This document shows, piece by piece, positions 33,774 to 41,266 of a stretch of 45,014 bases of DNA (positions within the stretch are counted from its first letter, which is position 1; each line of letters starts with the position of its first letter). The DNA comes from Clostridia bacterium. GTDB lineage: Bacteria; Bacillota; Clostridia; Oscillospirales; Acutalibacteraceae. The notes under the pieces are model-generated. The model was not told the DNA's origin, made no database searches, and was given only the letters and a program-made list of their open reading frames with translations. The stretch covers positions 1 through 45,014 of the forward strand of contig JAGBHV010000002.1 in assembly GCA_017935325.1 (NCBI GenBank). The letters are read 5' to 3'. The translations under genes were made by a program, and so were the position numbers.

Positions 33774-33787
33774 TTTTAAAAAAACAC

Positions 33788-33816
33788 TTGATTTTTCCAA
33801 ATGCTTGTGTTATACT
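33788..33816 (+). promoter_or_regulatory. Sigma-A promoter of rplS
   Basis: TTGATT (33788-33793) and TATACT (33811-33816) are separated by exactly 17 nt. The predicted start near 33823 leaves a ~140-nt leader. Confidence 0.75.
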
Positions 33817-33822
33817 ATCAAA

Positions 33823-33962
33823 GCATTTGTATAGGTCTGACTTAACAGACCGTATTCATTGCCGAAAGACAACGAAGCTGTCGGTCCTCTGCCATTGTAA
33901 ATGTGTTATGAACGACTGTAAAAAAGCGGAATTGCCGCAGATTATTTAAGGAGGAAATTAAA
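33823..33962 (+). promoter_or_regulatory. Structured leader of rplS, candidate r-protein leader
   Basis: The leader holds successive hairpins: GGTCTG/CAGACC (33834-33851), GACA/TGTC extended by CC/GG (33862-33884), and GCGG/CCGC (33926-33938) just before AAGGAGG. L19 leaders that bind their own protein are known in Firmicutes (L19_leader), but I cannot confirm a match to that consensus by eye. Confidence 0.5.
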
Positions 33963-34307
33963 ATGGACGCACTCAAATTGATTGCACAGGACAGCATTAA
34001 AGCTGAAAAACCTGCTGTTGAAGTAGGTAACACAGTAAGAGTTCACGTTAAAATCCGTGAAGGTGAAAGAGAAAGAATCCAGGTATTCGAAGGTACAGTT
34101 ATTGCAAAACGCGGTAGCGGTGTTTCAGAAACATTCACAGTTCGTCGTATTTCATACGGCACAGGTGTTGAAAGAGTATTCCCCGTTAACTCACCCAACG
34201 TTGCAAAAGTTGAAACAATCAGAACAGGTAAAGTTCGCAGAAGCAAACTTTATTATCTTCGTGACAGAGTTGGTAAGGCTGCTAAAGTTAAAGAGCAGAT
34301 TGGTTAA
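33963..34307 (+). CDS. rplS: 50S ribosomal protein L19
   Basis: L19 sits at the interface of the 30S and 50S subunits. The 114-residue protein has the family length and signature: [20 protein letters not shown], then [38 protein letters not shown] and [21 protein letters not shown] strong AAGGAGG precedes the ATG. The common rpsP-rimM-trmD genes are not upstream; the gene has its own promoter and leader and is followed by a terminator. Confidence 0.98.
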   Translation: MDALKLIAQDSIKAEKPAVEVGNTVRVHVKIREGERERIQVFEGTVIAKRGSGVSETFTVRRISYGTGVERVFPVNSPNVAKVETIRTGKVRRSKLYYLRDRVGKAAKVKEQIG

Positions 34308-34316
34308 TTCTGTTGT

Positions 34317-34394
34317 ATAGGGTTCAGCCCTATAACTCGATATGGATTTATTGGGGCACGCCTGTAAAGCTACAGGCTTGCCCTTTGCTTTTTA
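34317..34394 (+). terminator. Two hairpins after rplS, the second a terminator
   Basis: ATAGGG/CCCTAT (34317-34333) is followed by GGGGCACGCCTGTA...TACAGGCTTGCCC (34353-34383) and TTTGCTTTTT. A TATAAT at 34393-34398 lacks a matching -35, so lepB may rely on readthrough. Confidence 0.7.
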
Positions 34395-34425
34395 TAATTA
34401 AACTTTTAAGGGAATTCGGGATTTT

Positions 34426-35040
34426 ATGAAACGTAGAATTGAAAAATCTGTATATGTTTTTGACTCGTTGGGACAACCTGCAGAAATATATAATTCTGAA
34501 AAGAAGGAGTCAGAAAAAAGCAAATCCGTTTTTGATTGGTTTTCATCAATCATGGCGTCTTTTGTTATAATTTTTCTGCTTTTTGCATTTGCTTTCAGGG
34601 TTGTTCAGGTCAGCGGAACATCTATGACCGACACCTTGCAACACCGCGACTGGCTTCTTGTAAGCAATAATGAGAAAAATGTTCAGTTCGGTGATATTGT
34701 GGTTGCAACACCGCCTACATATAAGGGAGGTCCCGTAATCAAACGCGTTATCGGTGTGGCAGGTGATGAAATATACATTGACTTTGATAAGGGAGATGTA
34801 TATGTAAACGGAAAAATCCTTGATGAGCCGTACACAAAAACACCCACAACCTTAAGTTACGATGTTGAGTTTCCCGTCCGTGTTCCCGAAAACTGTGTTT
34901 TTGTAATGGGAGACAACAGAAACGGTTCTCTTGACAGCCGTTCTACGCAGATAGGTATTATTGATGAGAAATATATTCTCGGCAGAGTGCTTGTGCGTGT
35001 ATTCCCGTTTGAAAAAATTGATTATATTAACCTGAGATAA
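34426..35040 (+). CDS. lepB: Signal peptidase I (first of two)
   Basis: Type I signal peptidases cut signal peptides from exported proteins at the outer membrane face. This 204-residue copy has a charged ~45-residue cytoplasmic N-terminus, one membrane helix (about 46-62, IMASFVIIFLLFAFAFRVV), the catalytic Ser motif VSGTSMTDTL (near 64-73), the catalytic Lys in GPVIKRVIGVAGDE (near 105), and MGDNRNGSLDSRSTQIG (near 162). All catalytic residues are present. It lies 13 nt before a second signal peptidase gene; the copies are clearly paralogous but diverged. Two LepB side by side suggest division of labour among substrates. Confidence 0.94.
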   Translation: MKRRIEKSVYVFDSLGQPAEIYNSEKKESEKSKSVFDWFSSIMASFVIIFLLFAFAFRVVQVSGTSMTDTLQHRDWLLVSNNEKNVQFGDIVVATPPTYKGGPVIKRVIGVAGDEIYIDFDKGDVYVNGKILDEPYTKTPTTLSYDVEFPVRVPENCVFVMGDNRNGSLDSRSTQIGIIDEKYILGRVLVRVFPFEKIDYINLR

Positions 35041-35053
35041 GGAGGCATAAACC

Positions 35054-35608
35054 GTGGAAGAAATTAAAGAAGTAAAAAAAGAAGAAAACAAAGGCTCAAT
35101 GCTTTTTGATTTTGCCTCTGTAATAATGACAGGAATTGTTGCTATTGCAGTTGTTTTTACATTCTTTTTCAGAACGGCAACTGTAAGCGGCAGGTCTATG
35201 CAGCCTACACTCAATCATGCAGACATGCTTATGGTAACAGCTTTTGATAAAAAACATGAAGCAGGGGATATAGTTGTTGTTACACAGCCGAATGCATTCA
35301 ATGAACCGATAATCAAAAGAATTATTGCTGTAGGCGGTCAGACAGTTGATATTGATTTTGAACAAGGCATTGTTTATATCGACGGCAAAGCAGAGCACGG
35401 CGATTATACTCTTGCAGCTCCCACATATGAACGCGAAAATTTTGAAGGACCGATTACTGTTCCTGAAGGATTTTTGTTTGTAATGGGCGATAACAGAAAC
35501 GACTCTACCGACAGCCGTTCTGATGCTGTAGGACTTATTGATGAAAGATATATTTACGGAACAGTTGTGGGAAGGCTTTCACCTCCCGGCAGCTGGGATG
35601 TAGTTTGA
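35054..35608 (+). CDS. lepB: Signal peptidase I (second of two)
   Basis: The 184-residue second copy starts with GTG 8 nt after GGAGG. It has a shorter cytoplasmic part, one membrane helix (about 15-37), the catalytic Ser in VSGRSMQPTLNHADML (near 43-58), the catalytic Lys in EPIIKRIIAVGG (near 80), and MGDNRNDSTDSRSDAVG (near 143). It is complete. It lies 11 nt before rbgA, keeping the rplS-lepB-rbgA-rnhB order seen in many Firmicutes. The N-terminal and substrate-loop differences from the first copy are the places to look for specificity. Confidence 0.94.
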   Translation: MEEIKEVKKEENKGSMLFDFASVIMTGIVAIAVVFTFFFRTATVSGRSMQPTLNHADMLMVTAFDKKHEAGDIVVVTQPNAFNEPIIKRIIAVGGQTVDIDFEQGIVYIDGKAEHGDYTLAAPTYERENFEGPITVPEGFLFVMGDNRNDSTDSRSDAVGLIDERYIYGTVVGRLSPPGSWDVV

Positions 35609-35618
35609 GGTAATACAG

Positions 35619-36494
35619 ATGGCAAGTGATTTTCAGAATCAGGTTGTGCAGTGGTTTCCCGGACATATGGCGAAAACCCGCCGTAAAATAAAGGAAAGTC
35701 TGCCTCTTGTTGATGCTGTGACGGAAATTGTTGATGCGAGAGTTCCCGTCAGCAGTCATAACCCTGAAATTTCAGATATTATTTCAGGCAAACCGAGAAT
35801 AGTGATTCTCAATAAATGCGATGTTGCAGACGAAAATGCAACAAGAAAATGGATAAGTTATTTTAAAAGTCAGGGCATTGCTGCCATTGCGGCAGACTGT
35901 AAAAGCGGAAAAGGCTTAAATCTTTACAGACCGCTTATAAAGGAAGTCCTTGCTGATAAAATCAAATCATATGAAGAAAAAAATATGCAGGGCAGAGCTT
36001 TGCGTGTTATGGTAGTCGGCATTCCCAACACAGGCAAAAGCTCCTTTATCAACCGTATGGCAGGTAAAAAGAGAGCAGAAGTTGCCGACAGACCCGGTGT
36101 AACAAGGCACAATCAATGGTTTGTTATCGGTGACGGCATTGAACTTTTAGACACTCCCGGTGTGTTGTGGCCTAAATTTGAAGACCCTGCAGTAGGCGAT
36201 AAGCTTGCTTTTATCGGCTCTGTTAAAGATGATATACTTGATGTTGAAAGCTTAGCTGTCAGATTCCTTGAGGTCATGAAAAACGATTACCCCGAAAGGC
36301 TGACAGAAAGATATAAAATCACAGGCTTTGAAGACAAAGAGCCTTATGAAATTCTTGAAATGATAGGCAGAAAAAGAGGTATGCTCATTTCAGGCGGAGA
36401 AATAAATACCGAGCGTGCGGCAACAACAATTCTTGATGAATACCGCGCAGGAAAGCTTGGGAAAATTACATTGGATAGTGTACCTGAAGAATAA
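35619..36494 (+). CDS. rbgA: Ribosome biogenesis GTPase RbgA (YlqF)
   Basis: RbgA is a circularly permuted GTPase needed for late 50S assembly. This 291-residue copy starts with the family N-terminus VQWFPGHMAKTRRKIKESL. The permuted order G4-G1-G3 is visible: NKCDVAD (G4, near 66), VGIPNTGKSSFINRMAG (G1 P-loop, near 133-149) and DTPGVLWPKFED (G3, near 178). The C-terminal domain carries RKRGMLISGGEINTERAA. GAGGT lies upstream. It is followed by a 199-nt hairpin-rich gap before rnhB. Confidence 0.97.
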   Translation: MASDFQNQVVQWFPGHMAKTRRKIKESLPLVDAVTEIVDARVPVSSHNPEISDIISGKPRIVILNKCDVADENATRKWISYFKSQGIAAIAADCKSGKGLNLYRPLIKEVLADKIKSYEEKNMQGRALRVMVVGIPNTGKSSFINRMAGKKRAEVADRPGVTRHNQWFVIGDGIELLDTPGVLWPKFEDPAVGDKLAFIGSVKDDILDVESLAVRFLEVMKNDYPERLTERYKITGFEDKEPYEILEMIGRKRGMLISGGEINTERAATTILDEYRAGKLGKITLDSVPEE

Positions 36495-36516
36495 AGGACA
36501 CATATAAAGTTTTGGT

Positions 36517-36666
36517 CGAACTTTTTCAAAAGTTCGTAGGGTCAAGGGGCAACGCCCTTGTCGCACTCCGCAGAGTGCGAAATCTTTATGCATACCAAAG
36601 CGCAGGAGGGTAGAAAAACAGTCCTGTGTGACTGTTTTTCGTAGGGAACCCTCGCCGGGGGTTCCC
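36517..36666. repeat. Five consecutive perfect hairpins between rbgA and rnhB
   Basis: In order: CGAACTTTT/AAAAGTTCG (36517-36536), CAAGGG/CCCTTG (36543-36560), TCGCACTC/GAGTGCGA (36561-36580), AAAAACAGTC/GACTGTTTTT (36614-36639) and GGGAACCC/GGGTTCCC (36644-36666). The sequence between rbgA and rnhB has no coding potential that I can see. GTAGGG occurs at two hairpin junctions and again in the 40330 region, suggesting a modular intergenic repeat family. Confidence 0.75.
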
Positions 36667-36693
36667 TTTCGGACTTTTTATCAGGAGGTTTTT

Positions 36694-37296
36694 ATGGATT
36701 ACACTTTTGAACATCAGGCACATGAACAAGGCTTTAATATCGTCTGCGGAGTTGACGAAGCGGGCAGAGGACCGCTTGCGGGTCCCGTTTGTGCAGCGGC
36801 TGTAATTCTGCCTGACGGACTTGTTATTGAAGGACTTGATGACAGTAAAAAGCTTACGGAAAAAAAGCGTGATGCATTGTACGATGTTATATGTGAAGAA
36901 GCAATTTCTTACGGCATTGCTTTTGCAAGTGTTGAAGAAATTGAAGAACTTAATATTCTTCAGGCAACTTTCCTTGCTATGAAAAGAGCCGTCGAAAGCC
37001 TGAACGTGAAAGCAGATTTGGCTCTCGTTGACGGCAATCAGAAACCGCCCCTTGATATTCAGGCAAGAACTTTAGTCAAAGGTGATGCAAAAAGCCCGTC
37101 AATTGCTGCAGCATCAATTCTTGCAAAGGTTACACGAGACAGATTGATGGTGGAAATTGCAGAGCAGTATCCCCAATATGAATTTCCGAAGCATAAAGGT
37201 TACGGCACAAAGCTCCACTACGAAAAAATTATGGAGCACGGCATTTCTCCTGTTCACAGAAGAAGCTTTCTCAAAAAGATTACGGGTGAAAAATAA
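36694..37296 (+). CDS. rnhB: Ribonuclease HII
   Basis: RNase HII removes single ribonucleotides and RNA from RNA-DNA hybrids. The 200-residue protein starts at 36694 behind CAGGAGG; an in-frame start 66 nt upstream lies inside a hairpin repeat and is rejected. The catalytic motifs are [20 protein letters not shown] (Asp-Glu pair, near 21-22), [11 protein letters not shown] (third acid) and [20 protein letters not shown] (fourth acid, near 146). The C-terminal [12 protein letters not shown] is intact. Its stop codon overlaps the yraN start (TAATG). Confidence 0.97.
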   Translation: MDYTFEHQAHEQGFNIVCGVDEAGRGPLAGPVCAAAVILPDGLVIEGLDDSKKLTEKKRDALYDVICEEAISYGIAFASVEEIEELNILQATFLAMKRAVESLNVKADLALVDGNQKPPLDIQARTLVKGDAKSPSIAAASILAKVTRDRLMVEIAEQYPQYEFPKHKGYGTKLHYEKIMEHGISPVHRRSFLKKITGEK

Positions 37297-37652
37297 TGAA
37301 TATCGGTCTTTTTGGTCTTGAGGGTGAAGACAAAGCTGCGAAATATCTAAAAAAACAAGGTTATAAAATAACTGCGAAAAATTTTCAGTCACGTTTTGGC
37401 GAAATTGATATTATTGCAGAAAATGAAGAATATATTGTTTTTGTCGAGGTCAAAGCAAGAGGTGAAAAATCAATTGCCGAGCCGAAAGAATTTGTTGATA
37501 TAAGAAAACAAAGAAAGATAATAAAAACGGCTGAAGTATATCTTGCTGAAAAATTTTCCGAAAAACAACCACGCTTCGATGTAGTGGAAATAAAAAAAGA
37601 AAAAGGGAAAACTAATCTTAACCATATAATTAATGCGTTTGAGGTGGAATGA
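37296..37652 (+). CDS. YraN family protein (UPF0102)
   Basis: A 118-residue UPF0102/YraN protein with a restriction-endonuclease-like fold. Motifs are GEDKAAKYLKKQGYKI (near 10), NFQSRFGEIDIIAENEEYIV and FVEVKARGEKSI (near 49), the last two forming a D-ExK nuclease-like core. The family function is unproven; homologs have been linked to DNA processing. It shares one base with rnhB and overlaps the next gene by 4 nt, so the three genes are probably translated in a coupled way. Confidence 0.93.
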   Translation: MNIGLFGLEGEDKAAKYLKKQGYKITAKNFQSRFGEIDIIAENEEYIVFVEVKARGEKSIAEPKEFVDIRKQRKIIKTAEVYLAEKFSEKQPRFDVVEIKKEKGKTNLNHIINAFEVE

Positions 37653-38518
37653 TGAAATTTTTTGATTTGCATTGTGATACAATCACGGAATGTTATGTGA
37701 AAAATAAAAAATTAAAAACGAACGACCTTGACATTTCTCTTGAAAAAGCAGAATGTATAGATAAATGGAATCAGGTTTTTGCAATATGGATGCCTGATGA
37801 ATTAAGAGGTAAAGAGGCTGAAGATTATTACTGCAAAGTTCTTGAAAAATTCAAGGAAGAATGTAAAGATGTAAAAGGTGCAATTCTTGCTGTTGAAGGC
37901 GGTTCTGCTCTGGCAGGTAAACTTGAAAACGTGGAAAAACTTTACCGCGACGGAGTTAAAATTATCACTCTTACCTGGAATAAAGAAAACGAGCTTGCAA
38001 GCGGTTGTTTTTCTGACGAAGATAAAGGACTGACTTCTTTCGGAAAAGAAGCAGTAAAGGAAATGGCGAAATCCGGCATTGTTCCCGATGTTTCACATCT
38101 TGGTGAAAAAGGCTTTTACGATTTGTGCGAAGCAACTGATTTTCCGTTTATTGCGAGTCATTCTGACGTATACGCCCTTGAAAATCATCCGAGAAATTTA
38201 AAGGACGAACAGATTAAAATAATCATTGAAAGAAAAGGTCTTATAGGACTTAATTTTTACAATAAGTTTTTAGGCGAAGGTAATTCGGTGCAGAAGCTTC
38301 TCGACCATGCAAAACACATTCTTCTTCTGGGCGGAACGGATGTGCTTGCTCTCGGCAGCGATTTTGACGGTTGCACAATCAACGAAGAAATCAAAGGTAT
38401 AGAAAAAATGCCTGCACTTTATAATGCTTTTTATTCTTATTTCGGCAGAACGCTGGCAGATAAGATATTTTTTGAAAATGCTGATAACTATTTCAAGCGT
38501 CAGGTATTTACTAAATAA
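37649..38518 (+). CDS. Membrane-type dipeptidase (peptidase family M19)
   Basis: A 289-residue renal-dipeptidase-like zinc hydrolase. It begins KFFDLHCDTITECYV, with the metal-binding His-x-Asp (near residue 7). Then come the bridging-Glu region LAVEGGSALAG (near 74), IVPDVSHLGEKGF and FPFIASHSDVYAL (further zinc His residues), and LALGSDFDGC near the C-terminus. The family hydrolyses dipeptides, often tolerating D-residues. There is no signal peptide, so it should be cytosolic. ATG codons at 37649 and 37652 are both possible, behind GAGGTGGA. It overlaps yraN by 4 nt. Confidence 0.92.
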   Translation: MMKFFDLHCDTITECYVKNKKLKTNDLDISLEKAECIDKWNQVFAIWMPDELRGKEAEDYYCKVLEKFKEECKDVKGAILAVEGGSALAGKLENVEKLYRDGVKIITLTWNKENELASGCFSDEDKGLTSFGKEAVKEMAKSGIVPDVSHLGEKGFYDLCEATDFPFIASHSDVYALENHPRNLKDEQIKIIIERKGLIGLNFYNKFLGEGNSVQKLLDHAKHILLLGGTDVLALGSDFDGCTINEEIKGIEKMPALYNAFYSYFGRTLADKIFFENADNYFKRQVFTK

Positions 38519-38539
38519 AAAAATTATGTTACAATAAAA

Positions 38540-38548
38540 TGATATAAC
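38540..38548 (+). promoter_or_regulatory. Possible extended -10 element for thrC
   Basis: TGATATAAC fits an extended -10 (TGnTATAAT-like) 21 nt before the thrC ATG. No convincing -35 was seen. Confidence 0.3.
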
Positions 38549-38569
38549 ATTTATTAAAGAGGGATGTTT

Positions 38570-40063
38570 ATGAAGTACACAAGTACAAGAAACAACGCAG
38601 TGTCTGTTGACGCTGCAAAAGCAATTTCTCAGGGCATCAGTGAAGACGGAGGTCTTTTTGTACCAATGTCTTTTCCGCAGATTTCACTTGATGAAATCAA
38701 AAAGATGTCAGAAATGTCTTACATCGAAAGGGCAAAGAAAGTTCTGTCACTTTACCTTACTGATTTTACAGAGGAAGAAATTTCATCCTGCGTAAACGGT
38801 GCATATGAGGAAGGTAAATTTGATAGTGAAAAAGTAGCTCCTGTTGTACCGTTCAATGACGAAGCATATATCCTTGAACTTTTCAGAGGACCTACATGTG
38901 CTTTTAAAGATATGGCGCTTCAGCTTCTGCCTTATCTTCTTACAGTTTCTGCAAAGAAAACTGCAGACGGCAAAGAAATTATCATTCTTGTTGCAACATC
39001 AGGTGACACAGGTAAAGCTGCACTTGAAGGCTTCAAAGATGTTGACAAAACAAAAATTCTTGTTTTCTATCCGTCAGACGGCGTAAGCCCCATGCAGAAA
39101 TTGCAGATGACAACACAGGAAGGCTCTAATGTAAGCGTATGTGCAATTGAAGGCAACTTTGACGATGCACAGAGCGGTGTTAAAAAGATTTTCACAGATA
39201 AAGAAATCGGCGCAAAATTAGCTGAAAACAATATGCAGTTCTCTTCTGCAAACTCAATCAACTGGGGCAGACTTGTTCCCCAGGTTGTGTACTACATTTC
39301 TGCATACTGCGACCTTATTGCAGACGGCAGAATTGTTGCAGGTGAAAAAATCAACATCGTTGTTCCCACAGGTAACTTCGGTAACATCCTTGCAGCATAC
39401 TATGCAAAACAGATGGGACTTCCCGTAAATAAATTTATCTGCGCATCAAACGCAAATAATGTTCTTACAGATTTCATCACAACAGGTGAATACAATAAAA
39501 ACCGTGAATTCTTCACAACAACTTCTCCGTCAATGGATATCCTCATTTCATCAAACCTTGAAAGACTTCTCTATCACCTTACAGGTTCAGATGATAAAGC
39601 AGTTGCAAAGATGATGAATGAATTGAATACTGACGGCAAATATACAGTAAGCGAAGAAGTTCTTAATGCCCTTAAAGCAGATTTCGATGCAGGCTGCTGT
39701 TCAGATGATGAAGTAAGCGCAACTATCGCAAAGAGCTTTAAAGAAAAGAACTATCTTCCCGATACTCACACATCAGTTGCTATTAAAGTTTACGAAGATT
39801 ATGTAAAGAGAACAGGCGATGACACAGTAACGGTTATTGCTGCCACTGCTAACCCCTATAAATTCTCAAAAGCAGTTCTCGGTGCAGTTGAAGAAGACTA
39901 TGTATGTTCGGACGAATTTGAAACAGTAAGCGAACTTGCCCGGGTTTCCGGCGTAAAATGTCCCGAACAGCTGGCAACTCTTAAAGGAAAAGAGCCGAGA
40001 TTTACGGAAATATGCAAGAAACCCGAGATGACCGAGGTCGTCTTTAAAATGTTAGGAATCTGA
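38570..40063 (+). CDS. thrC: Threonine synthase
   Basis: Threonine synthase converts O-phosphohomoserine to threonine with PLP. The 497-residue protein starts MKYTSTRNNAVSVDAA. The ATG at 38570 is chosen because AAAGAGGG lies 6 nt before it; an in-frame ATG 6 nt upstream touches the site directly. The PLP-binding Lys is in GPTCAFKDMALQLLPYLL (near 110), with ATSGDTGKAALEGF (near 146, phosphate binding), VPTGNFGNILAAYYAKQMGL (near 265) and a long C-terminal domain typical of the yeast/E. coli-like class. The other thr genes are not adjacent. Confidence 0.96.
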   Translation: MKYTSTRNNAVSVDAAKAISQGISEDGGLFVPMSFPQISLDEIKKMSEMSYIERAKKVLSLYLTDFTEEEISSCVNGAYEEGKFDSEKVAPVVPFNDEAYILELFRGPTCAFKDMALQLLPYLLTVSAKKTADGKEIIILVATSGDTGKAALEGFKDVDKTKILVFYPSDGVSPMQKLQMTTQEGSNVSVCAIEGNFDDAQSGVKKIFTDKEIGAKLAENNMQFSSANSINWGRLVPQVVYYISAYCDLIADGRIVAGEKINIVVPTGNFGNILAAYYAKQMGLPVNKFICASNANNVLTDFITTGEYNKNREFFTTTSPSMDILISSNLERLLYHLTGSDDKAVAKMMNELNTDGKYTVSEEVLNALKADFDAGCCSDDEVSATIAKSFKEKNYLPDTHTSVAIKVYEDYVKRTGDDTVTVIAATANPYKFSKAVLGAVEEDYVCSDEFETVSELARVSGVKCPEQLATLKGKEPRFTEICKKPEMTEVVFKMLGI

Positions 40064-40066
40064 CGT

Positions 40067-40234
40067 TCAGCCGCAAGTGCCGTTTGATTTGAATGTTGAA
40101 CAGCAAGTTTCGCTTGACTTGCAAGCTGTGCTTGTGCCTACATTAATGTGACCTGCAACACATTTCTGTCCGCCCTCGTTGTAAACGCAGTTTTTTGCGT
40201 TGCAAGAGATTTCTTTGATAAGATCTTTTTCCAT
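40067..40234 (-). CDS. DUF1540 domain-containing Cys-rich protein
   Basis: A 55-residue protein with the DUF1540 pattern: ISCNAKNCVYNEGGQKC, then AGHINVGTSTACKSSETCC. There are seven cysteines. Such proteins are common in Clostridia and presumably bind metal, but their role is unknown. The start at 40234 follows GGAGGCGAAATAAA; an ATG 36 nt upstream lacks a site. It is convergent with thrC with only 3 bp between stop codons and no hairpin between, so the two transcripts must overlap. Confidence 0.88.
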   Translation of the reverse strand: MEKDLIKEISCNAKNCVYNEGGQKCVAGHINVGTSTACKSSETCCSTFKSNGTCG

Positions 40235-40331
40235 TTTATTTCGCCTCCGTTTTAAATTTGCTTTTTTCAAAGCAGTTCTATTGTTCGCAGATTTTGATTA
40301 ATTATGCAATGTAAAACAGTGTATTAACGTA

Positions 40332-40440
40332 GGGGCGTCGTTTCGGCGCCCGATAATAAAAAACTGAAACCTAACTCATATCAGTGAGTTTTGGGAAACG
40401 GTACGGGAAACCCGTACCCTACGATGTTACTTCAGTTTTA
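40332..40440. repeat. Hairpin-rich repeat upstream of the metallophosphoesterase gene
   Basis: GGGCGTCG/CGGCGCCC (40333-40351, one G-U) is followed by an outer pair AAAACTGAA (40360-40368) and TTCAGTTTT (40431-40439). That pair encloses AACTCA/TGAGTT (about 40373-40390) and GGTACGGG/CCCGTACC (40400-40418). The layout is an outer stem with two inner hairpins and resembles other intergenic repeats here (shared GTAGGG). Confidence 0.7.
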
Positions 40441-40472
40441 TGGTGCATAAGTTTTTACGAAAGGAATTTACC

Positions 40473-41159
40473 ATGTCGTTGTATGCAATAGGTGACACTC
40501 ATCTGTCTTTCGGCTCGGATAAACCGATGGATATTTTCCGCGGTTGGCAGAACTTTGAAGAAAGACTTAAAAAGAATTGGAACAACCTGGTAACTGATGA
40601 CGATACCGTAGTTATCGCAGGCGATATAACATGGGCAATGAACATTGAGGGCGCGAAAGAAGATTTCAGATTTCTTGATAATTTAAAGGGCAAAAAGCTT
40701 ATCATGAAAGGCAATCATGATTATTGGTGGAGTACGAAAAAGAAAGCCGATGAGTTTTTTGAAAAAAACGGTTTTTCGACACTCAATATTCTGTTCAACA
40801 ATGCGTACAGAATCGGTGATGTTGCGGTGTGCGGTTCACGTGGCTGGTTCTATGACGGAGAGAAAGACAAGAAGGTTCTTCTTCGTGAAGCGGGCAGACT
40901 TAAAATGTCCATAGCTCAAGCGAAAAAGCTTGGCGGTGAGCCTGTTGTTTTTCTGCATTATCCGCCGCTGAATCAGGAAACGGTATGTGAAGAGATTTAC
41001 AGCGTGCTTGTTGATGAGGGAATCAGGCGTTGTTATTATGCTCATCTTCACGGGCCATCTCATAATTATGCGTTCACAGGAGAACGTGACGGTATAAAAT
41101 TTTCATTAATTTCAGGGGATTTCCTCAACTTTTGCCCAAAACTCGTTGAAAAATGTTGA
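40473..41159 (+). CDS. Metallophosphoesterase (calcineurin-like)
   Basis: A 228-residue cytosolic phosphoesterase. Metal-site motifs are: AIGDTHLSFGSDKPM (Asp/His near 7-9), VIAGDITWAMNI (near 50), MKGNHDYWWSTKKK (near 78), FLHYPP (near 165) and AHLHGPSHNYAF (near 195). It belongs to a small Firmicutes group often annotated only as metallophosphoesterase; the substrate is unknown. The start at 40473 follows AAAGGA and gives the family N-terminus. It is a single gene preceded by a hairpin repeat and followed by the tig promoter. Confidence 0.9.
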   Translation: MSLYAIGDTHLSFGSDKPMDIFRGWQNFEERLKKNWNNLVTDDDTVVIAGDITWAMNIEGAKEDFRFLDNLKGKKLIMKGNHDYWWSTKKKADEFFEKNGFSTLNILFNNAYRIGDVAVCGSRGWFYDGEKDKKVLLREAGRLKMSIAQAKKLGGEPVVFLHYPPLNQETVCEEIYSVLVDEGIRRCYYAHLHGPSHNYAFTGERDGIKFSLISGDFLNFCPKLVEKC

Positions 41160-41195
41160 CTTTTTATGACGAATTGACGATATGTTAACAAAAGG

Positions 41196-41224
41196 TTGAA
41201 ATTCAGGAAAATATTTGATAAAAT
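41196..41224 (+). promoter_or_regulatory. Sigma-A promoter of tig(-clpP-clpX)
   Basis: TTGAAA (41196-41201) and TAAAAT (41219-41224) are separated by 17 nt, 42 nt before the ATG. No heat-shock CIRCE or CtsR-like site was recognised nearby. Confidence 0.75.
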
Positions 41225-41266
41225 AATTCAGTTAATATTTACTTAAGTAAAATGGAGGACTTAAAA

